From positions 1 through 15,928 of the forward strand of contig CAMVIO010000021.1 of NCBI GenBank assembly GCA_947167555.1: 15,928 nucleotides of DNA. The letters are read 5' to 3'. Shown here one piece after another: positions 7,811 through 13,521 of the stretch (position 1 is its first letter; the number at the start of each line of letters is the position of its first letter). Below the pieces are notes generated by a model. It was given only the letters and a program-made list of their open reading frames with translations. It had not been told where the DNA came from and made no database searches. The translations under genes were made by a program, and so were the position numbers. This DNA comes from an uncultured Selenomonadales bacterium (GTDB taxonomy: Bacteria; Bacillota; Negativicutes; Selenomonadales; Selenomonadaceae).

Positions 7811-7846
7811 GATCTCAGGAAGGATTCACAAACCCCAGCCGAGATC
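7811..7846 (-). other. Imperfect hairpin in the rSAM-yqeB spacer
   Basis: GATCTC at 7811-7816 is inverted as GAGATC at 7841-7846. In the minus-strand RNA two more G-C pairs can form inside, next to a one-base bulge. No U run follows, so it is not an obvious terminator. It may be an mRNA-processing or stability element, or chance. Confidence 0.3.
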
Positions 7847-7860
7847 AGCATCAAACTCAA

Positions 7861-8520
7861 TCAGCTTGCCTCATAGGCGCGCACGCGAAGACGCAGCCCA
7901 CGCGCCTCGCAAAGCGCGCGGCATTTCTCAATCTCGCCGTCATCTTCCACATGGTCCACGACCGTCAGTACCACATCCGGCACATAGGCTTTCGCGTGCT
8001 CCGCGAAAGTCAGCATCGCCTCGAAGGATTGAATTCCGAACCGGCTGCGCGTCAGTTCCAGATACCGTTCGGCGTTCGACGCGTTCAGGCTGATCGAGAT
8101 CGTATCAAGCAGCCCGTCAAAATCCGGCGCCGTATCCCGCCCGTGGAAAAGGTCCGACAGCCCATTGGTATTGAGCCGCGTCTTAATTTCCGGATGTTCC
8201 GCTCGCAGCCAGCGAAGCAGCCCCGTCAACACTTCAAGACGCATCGTCGGCTCGCCGAACCCGCAGAAAACGATTTCCTCAACCCGTTCCCAGGGCAGCG
8301 CGGAAAGTTCTCCGATCACTTCCTGCTCCGACGGCTCACTTTTCAGCCACAGCGAGTGTTCCTCCGCCATCTCCTTCAACGAACGCAGACAAAACGTACA
8401 CGCGCAGGTACATTGGTTTGTCAGGTTCACATAGACTCCGCGCTTTTCCCCCGGATGCAGCGCGAATCCTTCCGCCGTCGTCACATATCTGCCGCCCGGC
8501 TCCACCGTATAAACGATCAT
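7861..8520 (-). CDS. Radical SAM protein, TatD family-associated type
   Basis: A 219-residue protein with the radical SAM CxxxCxxC cluster motif at C37, C41 and C44 (NLTNQCTCACTFC), which would bind a 4Fe-4S cluster and S-adenosylmethionine. VFCGFGEPT at 84-92 is the glycine-rich SAM-binding segment. Later RLNTNG, DTISISLNAS and the C-terminal RLRVRAYEAS complete the pattern. The layout, short length, LWLKSEPS segment and lack of a second cluster domain match the TatD-associated radical SAM family (often fused to or adjacent to TatD nucleases), whose substrate is unknown. No tatD is in this window. ATG 8520 has AAGGAG at 8533-8538, 12 bases upstream, which is rather long. The gene begins 25 bases after the ftsW stop and is probably co-transcribed with it. 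Confidence 0.88.
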   Translation of the reverse strand: MIVYTVEPGGRYVTTAEGFALHPGEKRGVYVNLTNQCTCACTFCLRSLKEMAEEHSLWLKSEPSEQEVIGELSALPWERVEEIVFCGFGEPTMRLEVLTGLLRWLRAEHPEIKTRLNTNGLSDLFHGRDTAPDFDGLLDTISISLNASNAERYLELTRSRFGIQSFEAMLTFAEHAKAYVPDVVLTVVDHVEDDGEIEKCRALCEARGLRLRVRAYEAS

Positions 8521-8545
8521 GAAAAATCGGATCTCCTTCGTATTG

Positions 8546-9739
8546 CTATTTCACGCGCCGCAGCCGGGGCCTTACGAAGTCCTGCGCTTTCGGCCGCGCG
8601 CTTTTTTCGGCTTTTGCTTCTTTGGCGTTCCTGAGACCGATATTGAACAGGACGCCGACCACGAACATACTGACAAACAACGATGTTCCGCCATAACTGA
8701 TAAACGGCAGCGGAACGCCGACGACAGGCAGGCAGCCGGAAATCATCAGCAGATTGATGGCGGCCTGCCCCACCAGAAGCATCGTCATGCCAAAAGCGAG
8801 CATCTGTCCCAGCGCGTCCTTCGCGCGGGCCGAGATCCGCACGCCATGATAAGCAAGCATCACGAACAACACCAGCACGACAAACGCCCCGATAAAGCCC
8901 ATTTCCTGGCACCAGACCGAGAACGCGAAATCCGTATGCGCCTCCGGCAAATAATGGTATTTGCTGATGCCCGCACCCATGCCCATGCCGAAAAGCCCTC
9001 CCGAACCAATGGCCTGGAGCGACTGCACGCTTTGATAGCCCGCGCCCTGCGCATCCATCCACGGATCAAGAAGCGCACGGACGCGCTGCAAGCGATACGG
9101 CTGCGCTACGCAAAGGATTGCGCCCCCTGCCAAGCCGCCGAGAAGCAATTTCATCTTTGTCGATTTCTTCATGTTCGAGCAAAACAGCATGAACAGCGGG
9201 ATGCCCAGAATGATCATCGCCGTTCCCATATCCGGCTCGACCTGCACAAGCGCGGCCATCGCCACGATCATGTAAATCTCGTCGTGTAAAAGGTTGCACC
9301 GCATCCCATGCTGCACGCGCCACGAAATATAATACGCTTCCAGGAAAATCGCCGTAGGCTTCGCCAGCTCGGCGGGCTGAAGCTGGAAGCCGCCGATGGA
9401 AAGCCAACGCTGCGCGCCGTTGACCTCGACGCCGGCAAAATAGACGGCAATCAAAAGCGCCAGCACTAAGCCGAAAGCAACTTTCCTGCACATCACCAGC
9501 TTATGATAGTCGATGGCGCCGATCAGGAAGCAGACAAGTCCGACCACCAGATTGATGCCCTGCTTTCGGATGAAGAAATAGGGATCGTCGTAATGCGTGC
9601 CGGCAACAACGAAGCTGGAGCTGAAAATATTGAGCGAGCCGATTACCACCAAAACGATCGTCACGCCAAGAATCGCCTCATAGTCGCTGACCCAAAAGCG
9701 CCATTGTGAAGCATCATCCCGTGCTTCCGTCCCGTCCAC
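8546..9739 (-). CDS. ftsW: SEDS-family peptidoglycan glycosyltransferase, FtsW type
   Basis: A 397-residue polytopic membrane protein (about ten hydrophobic segments, normal for SEDS proteins) expected to polymerise lipid II into glycan strands with a partner class B penicillin-binding protein. Family motifs in order: FFIRKQ, NGAQRWLSIGGFQLQPAELAKP, EPDMGTA, a LDPW...GYQSVQSLQAIGSGGLFGMGMG block, YLPEAHTDFAF with the catalytic Asp at about D270, and VVGVPLPFISYGGTS near the end. It reads as the FtsW/SpoVE branch rather than RodA, but the branch call is less sure than the family. The start is a GTG at 9739 with AGGAGG at 9749-9754, nine bases away; upstream in-frame sequence lies inside the preceding gene. 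It overlaps that gene's end by 26 bases, implying translational coupling. It is not in a dcw/mur cluster. Confidence 0.92.
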   Translation of the reverse strand: MDGTEARDDASQWRFWVSDYEAILGVTIVLVVIGSLNIFSSSFVVAGTHYDDPYFFIRKQGINLVVGLVCFLIGAIDYHKLVMCRKVAFGLVLALLIAVYFAGVEVNGAQRWLSIGGFQLQPAELAKPTAIFLEAYYISWRVQHGMRCNLLHDEIYMIVAMAALVQVEPDMGTAMIILGIPLFMLFCSNMKKSTKMKLLLGGLAGGAILCVAQPYRLQRVRALLDPWMDAQGAGYQSVQSLQAIGSGGLFGMGMGAGISKYHYLPEAHTDFAFSVWCQEMGFIGAFVVLVLFVMLAYHGVRISARAKDALGQMLAFGMTMLLVGQAAINLLMISGCLPVVGVPLPFISYGGTSLFVSMFVVGVLFNIGLRNAKEAKAEKSARPKAQDFVRPRLRRVK

Positions 9740-10871
9740 TGTTTTCCCCCTCCTTTGCCCCTTTTTTCGCTCCCGGCGGTTTCCTGTATGTCTCTGCGTA
9801 CAGCAGATCCAGTTCCTCTTTTTCACGCACGGGCTCAAAGAAATACCACGGCGCCAGCGGCGCTCTTCCGTACTTCGCGATAAAAGATGGAATATAATGA
9901 AGGAACAGCCGCGCCGCCCCTTCCGTATCGTAAGCCGCGTCATGGAACTTGTCCTCTGCAAACGAAAGCCCCGCGTATTCCATACACGACTGGAGCGACG
10001 GCTCGTTTCCGCCGCCCTGGTCAAAACGCACCGCCATGGTCAGATCGAGAATATCGCGATGGATTGCCGTGAGCGGAAAGCCCTGACGCCGGAACATCCC
10101 GCGAAGGGAAATCATGTCGTTGTGGAGCGCGTTTCCTGCAAAACAGCCCTCACGGGAAAGAAACGCATAGATTTTTTCCGCCGCTTCTTCCTCGGGGATG
10201 CCGTTGGCACGCAGGAACGCGTCCGTCAGGTGGGTCAGCTCCGCCACATAACGCGAGAGCTTCGGCCGCTGCCGCACGTACATGTCAAGCGTCTCCGTCT
10301 CGATCGTCCCGTCCGGCGCCAGTGTCAGGCGGCGTCCCGCGAACTGAATCGGACGCTCGTAATTCATTTCCATATCGAATATCGTGATTGGAAAACAACG
10401 ACGGAATTCTCGTTCCGCCTCGTCCTGCGTCACGGCATGCGGCATATAAGCGTTCGGCAGGAACCGCTTGGGATTCCCCGCATGGAACGCCTTCAAATGC
10501 GCGTAAATCTTCTCCGTTTTTTCCCCCGCGCGAAAAACGAGCGCGTGCGCCCAATCCTCCGGCGAACGTCTCGAAGCGAGCGCAACGAAAACGACGTCGC
10601 CTGCCCGGGGAAGGCGCCCCCTTCCGGCTACGACGGAAATATCCGACGCCGACAGAAAACCGAATTCCGTTTCATAGGCGTGCTTTTCCGCGCGGAAGAC
10701 TGCCTGTCGTCCCGACACGCGCGGCAAAAAAACGTCCGAGCTGACCATGTAACGCTGGAGATGCGTATAGAGGCGAAACAATTGCTTCGGCAACGGAAAG
10801 AGAGATCGCCCGGAGAATGTCAGTACCGGTTTGCTGATCCCTGCCGCCGTCCTGCCGCGCAACTCGCCCAT
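9714..10871 (-). CDS. DEDDh 3'-5' exonuclease-like protein with uncharacterised N-terminal domain
   Basis: A 385-residue protein whose second half has the residues of a DnaQ/RNase T-type exonuclease: Exo I D166 and E168 in IFDMEM, Exo II D252 in ALHNDMISL, and Exo III H310 and D315 in FHDAAYD. This predicts metal-dependent removal of nucleotides from a DNA or RNA 3' end; the substrate is unknown. Residues 1-160 match nothing I recognise. They start with a run of basic residues, then FPLPKQLFRLYTHLQRYMVSS, and carry a beta-rich-looking region. The C-terminus is Lys/Gly-rich and low complexity. ATG 10871 is preferred over a TTG at 10922 because AAGGAGG at 10877-10883 lies five bases away. It is the first gene of a four-gene operon, overlapping ftsW. 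Confidence 0.75.
   Translation of the reverse strand: MGELRGRTAAGISKPVLTFSGRSLFPLPKQLFRLYTHLQRYMVSSDVFLPRVSGRQAVFRAEKHAYETEFGFLSASDISVVAGRGRLPRAGDVVFVALASRRSPEDWAHALVFRAGEKTEKIYAHLKAFHAGNPKRFLPNAYMPHAVTQDEAEREFRRCFPITIFDMEMNYERPIQFAGRRLTLAPDGTIETETLDMYVRQRPKLSRYVAELTHLTDAFLRANGIPEEEAAEKIYAFLSREGCFAGNALHNDMISLRGMFRRQGFPLTAIHRDILDLTMAVRFDQGGGNEPSLQSCMEYAGLSFAEDKFHDAAYDTEGAARLFLHYIPSFIAKYGRAPLAPWYFFEPVREKEELDLLYAETYRKPPGAKKGAKEGENSGRDGSTG
9737..9754 (-). promoter_or_regulatory. RBS that fixes the GTG start of ftsW
   Basis: On the minus strand AAAGGAGG (9749-9756) is followed after nine bases by GTG (9739-9737). The site lies inside the 3' end of the exonuclease gene, so ribosomes finishing that gene are close to this start. 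Confidence 0.75.
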
Positions 10872-10944
10872 AACGCCCTCCTTCTTCCGTTCTTTTATTT
10901 TCCCATACAAACCCGTCTGCAAGCTTTAGCTTTTTTACGGTATT

Positions 10945-10953
10945 AGTGTAGCA
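10945..10953 (-). promoter_or_regulatory. Candidate extended -10 promoter of the exonuclease-ftsW-rSAM-yqeB operon
   Basis: TGCTACACT on the minus strand is an extended -10 element (TGC plus TACACT) about 75 bases before the ATG at 10871, in an AT-rich stretch. No convincing -35 is visible. Confidence 0.35.
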
Positions 10954-10985
10954 GAAATACAAAATTTTTTCTACTATAATATAAA

Positions 10986-11020
10986 GACCCCGCGCGAAGT
11001 GCAACTCTTCACGCAAGGTC
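10986..11020 (-). terminator. Terminator-like hairpin after the HTH gene
   Basis: In minus-strand RNA, 11020-11007 pairs with 10999-10986 over 14 positions, including several G-U pairs, with a seven-base loop. A weak T-rich tail (TTTATATTATA) follows. On the plus strand the G-U pairs become A-C mismatches, so the structure is specific to the minus strand. It lies 20 bases after the stop of the HTH gene. Confidence 0.6.
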
Positions 11021-11039
11021 CTTTTTCCAACAGTGCTTT

Positions 11040-11633
11040 TCAAATCTCCGAAAGCGCCGACTTCAAAAAGTCCGTATAACGCGCTCTGTCTTCTCCCTTG
11101 CTGTTCTTTGCCGCCCAGCGAAGCACGCCGAGATTCTGCTCATAGTTCGGCGCGCCCGGCTCCAGAGGCAACTCGCCTTCCACGAACCGATCTGCGACTT
11201 TGAAGCGTACACGGTTCAAAAGCTTCTGCACTGTTGCCGGCCCCATCTGCATATCCTTCGCGATGGCGCGGATGGTCTTGCCGCCGTACACATGATAAAC
11301 GAAAATTTCCTGTCCTTCCCGATCCGAATCGTATTTCGCAGGTCGCCCCGGCGGCTTTTCCGCCGACCAATGCTTGAGAGCCATACGGATTGCCTCTATG
11401 CCGTCCTTGTCGATGGGCATTTCATGAAGCTCCTCCATACGGTCCTTGGAATGATCGAGGGAAATGCTTTCCAATATCCGCCACTGCTCTTCTTCGAGCG
11501 CCAAAAGCAAAAGGTAGCCTTTGCGATCGTCCCGGTGCAAAACGTAAATCGTCTCAAAATCCACTATACGCCGCGCCAACCTCTTGCGCGCCATCATTTC
11601 CACGCTGTCCAGCTCAAGCTTTATCGAACTCAT
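11040..11633 (-). CDS. Helix-turn-helix DNA-binding protein of unknown function
   Basis: A 197-residue protein I cannot assign to a named family. A helix-turn-helix of the resolvase/Hin kind is visible at about 117-143 (VYGGKTIRAIAKDMQMGPATVQKLLNR), preceded by a GRPAKY stretch at 96-101 as in recombinase-type HTH regions. No recombinase catalytic domain is present. Residues 1-90 are acidic and helical-looking and may serve for dimerisation or ligand binding. The C-terminal 45 residues contain LGVLRWAAKNSKGEDRARYTDFLKSAL. I chose ATG 11633, with GGGAG eight bases upstream; an in-frame extension to 11717 would overlap the panF stop and has no better site. It follows panF by 80 bases, has a possible promoter of its own, and ends at a hairpin. 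A regulatory role, perhaps over its neighbours, is inference. Confidence 0.75.
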   Translation of the reverse strand: MSSIKLELDSVEMMARKRLARRIVDFETIYVLHRDDRKGYLLLLALEEEQWRILESISLDHSKDRMEELHEMPIDKDGIEAIRMALKHWSAEKPPGRPAKYDSDREGQEIFVYHVYGGKTIRAIAKDMQMGPATVQKLLNRVRFKVADRFVEGELPLEPGAPNYEQNLGVLRWAAKNSKGEDRARYTDFLKSALSEI

Positions 11634-11674
11634 TTCCTTCGCTCCCTGTTTGTTTTTGATATTAATCGTAAATA

Positions 11675-11702
11675 ATGATACGAGTTTTTTATTAAAACAC
11701 AA
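11675..11702 (-). promoter_or_regulatory. Weak candidate promoter of the HTH gene
   Basis: Minus-strand TTGTGT (11702-11697) and TATCAT (11680-11675) are 16 bases apart in an AT-rich gap after the panF stop. The -35 match is poor (three of six), so read-through from panF is equally possible. Confidence 0.3.
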
Positions 11703-11713
11703 TCCCTTCCCCA

Positions 11714-13201
11714 TCAATCAGGGAAAAATTCCTGCAGCACTTCTTTCGGTTCCGGCTCACCGAGGAAAGAGCCAACCAGGAACAAGATCAACGAAAGGGA
11801 AATGCCGATGGTGATCTGATGCAATCCCATGATCTTGAATCCAAGACCCTGCGCCAGGCAATAGACGAGCGTGCCGCCGCCCATCGAAAGGAACGCGCCG
11901 AAACGATTTGCCCGCCGCCAGAAAAGCCCCAGCAGCAGCGTCCAGAAAAACGCCGTTTCCAGCCCGCCGAAAGCGAACATATTGATCAGCCAGATCAGGC
12001 TCGGCGGCGTCAAAGAAATCATAAACACGCCTGCGCCGAGGACGGCGGTTACGGCCATACTGAGACGGCGGAGCGACTCATCGGAGGTCGTTTTTCCCTG
12101 CGTCTCCCGATAGTGCAGATAGACGTCCTTGACGATGGCCGAGGAGCCGACAAGCAGCAAGCTTGAGATCGTCGAAATGGAAGCCGCGATGGGACCGACG
12201 ATGGCAAGACCGATCAGCGTCGGCGGCATAACGGTGACAATCGTAACCGGAATGATATTGTCGATTCCGCCATAGCTTGCCACCGGACCGGTCATCGCAC
12301 CACGGGCGAGAATACCCGTGAAATTGATGCCGATGTTCATGAAACCGACGACAACGGTGCCGATAATCATCGCGCGGTGAAGGCCTTTCGTGTCGCGATA
12401 ACTGATCCCCCGCACCACGGACTGCGGCAGCGCGATGGTGCAGATGCCGACGAGAATCCATTGGGTCAGGTAGAGCCCCGCGGGCATAGCGCCGCTGGAA
12501 AAAGGCTCCAGCATTTTCGGCTCGTGCGTCGCGATATGATCCATAATCGCTCCGTAACCGCCGCCTGTTTCCAAAACGTGATAAAAAAGAAGTACAATAC
12601 CGATCATCATCATGATCGCGCAGCAGGCGTCGGTAATGGCCACCGCGCGGAAGCCGCCGATAGCCGTATAAACGATTACCGCGACGCCGAACAAAAGCAA
12701 TCCCGCCTCATAGCTGTACCCGGTGACCGCGGCAAAGAGTTTCGCGCCGCCGACGAACTGCGCCGTCATCGTCGCGCAGAAGAACAACACGATAATGAAC
12801 GCCGCCATAGCCGCTAACGCATCGGAACGGAACCGACGCCGCAGGATATCCACCACGGTCACCGCGCCAAACTTTCGCGCCAGGAGCGCGACGCGCTTGC
12901 CGAAGATGCCCAGCACAAGAAATACCGCCGTGACTTGAACCACGGCCATGTAAATCCAGCCGAAGCCCACGCTCCACGCCATGCCGGGCCCGCCGACAAA
13001 TGAACTGACGGAGCTGTAAGTCGCCACGGTAGTCATAGCCAGCACGAAACCGCCGAGATCCCGGTTGCCGACGAAATACTGGCGAAGGAAACCGCCCTCG
13101 CCTGCTCTCGCCTGCCATCGCACAAAGAAACTGATGCCGAGCATGACCGCCATGAAAAGCGCCAACGGCAACAGCGCCGCAGGACTCCCTATCTCAGCCA
13201 T
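11714..13201 (-). CDS. panF: Sodium/pantothenate symporter
   Basis: A 495-residue member of the sodium:solute symporter family with about 13 membrane segments. The N-terminal region YFVGNRDLGGFVLAMTTVATYSS followed by FVGGPG, AVTVVDILRRRF, TAQFVGGAKL, YTAIGGFRAV and SVVRGISYRDTKGLHRAMIIGT closely follow PanF, which imports pantothenate (vitamin B5) with sodium for coenzyme A synthesis. GPIAASISTISSLLLVGSSAIVKD is the conserved core near residue 340. The start at 13201 has GGAGGAG close upstream and overlaps the last eight bases of yhdT (ATGGCTGA), so the two are translationally coupled. The yhdT partner supports PanF over other members of the family, although the substrate is not proven by sequence alone. 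Confidence 0.9.
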   Translation of the reverse strand: MAEIGSPAALLPLALFMAVMLGISFFVRWQARAGEGGFLRQYFVGNRDLGGFVLAMTTVATYSSVSSFVGGPGMAWSVGFGWIYMAVVQVTAVFLVLGIFGKRVALLARKFGAVTVVDILRRRFRSDALAAMAAFIIVLFFCATMTAQFVGGAKLFAAVTGYSYEAGLLLFGVAVIVYTAIGGFRAVAITDACCAIMMMIGIVLLFYHVLETGGGYGAIMDHIATHEPKMLEPFSSGAMPAGLYLTQWILVGICTIALPQSVVRGISYRDTKGLHRAMIIGTVVVGFMNIGINFTGILARGAMTGPVASYGGIDNIIPVTIVTVMPPTLIGLAIVGPIAASISTISSLLLVGSSAIVKDVYLHYRETQGKTTSDESLRRLSMAVTAVLGAGVFMISLTPPSLIWLINMFAFGGLETAFFWTLLLGLFWRRANRFGAFLSMGGGTLVYCLAQGLGFKIMGLHQITIGISLSLILFLVGSFLGEPEPKEVLQEFFPD

Positions 13202-13445
13202 GCCGCTCCTCCTCCAGATCCATGTCCCGGAACACGAACTTCGTCAACACCCAAACCAGCACGATCGCAAAAATCCAAACGCCCACCGTGGATACCGCCG
13301 CCCAAAGCGGCAAATGGAAGATCGTCGCCGTACTGCCCGAAAGCCCGAAACCGGCGAAAAGCCAAAAGGCGATCAGGATCAGCAGTGCGATCCCTGTAGC
13401 CGCCGCTTCCCGACATATCTGCCGGTATTTTTCTTTTTCCGTCAT
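13194..13445 (-). CDS. yhdT: YhdT/DUF997-family small membrane protein
   Basis: An 83-residue protein with two membrane segments, at about 15-35 (GIALLILIAFWLFAGFGL) and 45-71 (LWAAVSTVGVWIFAIVLVWVLTKFVF), and charged ends (MTEKEKYRQ, RDMDLEEERHG). Small proteins of this type lie just upstream of panF in many bacteria and may act as an accessory subunit; their function is not established. The ATG has GGTGAG just upstream at a short spacing. The stop codon overlaps the panF start, and a candidate promoter lies at 13492-13519. Confidence 0.85.
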   Translation of the reverse strand: MTEKEKYRQICREAAATGIALLILIAFWLFAGFGLSGSTATIFHLPLWAAVSTVGVWIFAIVLVWVLTKFVFRDMDLEEERHG

Positions 13446-13489
13446 ACACTCACCCCATACGCAAAAGACAATTTTTCTTTTCTGTTATC

Positions 13490-13511
13490 ATATTATATAC
13501 GACAATAATAT
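13490..13511. promoter_or_regulatory. 7-8-7 inverted repeat over the yhdT-panF promoter
   Basis: ATATTAT (13490-13496) and ATAATAT (13505-13511) are inverted around an eight-base spacer and cover the candidate -10. The position suits an operator, but AT-rich DNA gives such repeats by chance. Confidence 0.35.
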
Positions 13512-13519
13512 ACAAGCAA
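13492..13519 (-). promoter_or_regulatory. Candidate promoter of yhdT-panF
   Basis: On the minus strand TTGCTT (13519-13514) and a perfect TATAAT (13497-13492) are 16 bases apart, in the 76-base gap between comEC and yhdT. The ATG of yhdT is about 47 bases downstream. Confidence 0.55.
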
Positions 13520-13521
13520 AA

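Noticed and set aside
7134..8093. Long plus-strand open frame across yqeB and the radical SAM gene
   Set aside because: It lies antisense to two well-supported genes, has no recognisable domain, and is rich in Arg, His and Pro as expected of a shadow frame in GC-rich DNA.
8519..9289. Plus-strand open frame opposite ftsW
   Set aside because: Antisense to a motif-complete SEDS gene; the translation is His/Arg/Gln-rich without hydrophobic or domain structure.
9897..10946. Plus-strand open frame of about 350 codons opposite the exonuclease gene
   Set aside because: It shares no family features and runs antisense to a frame holding all DEDDh residues.
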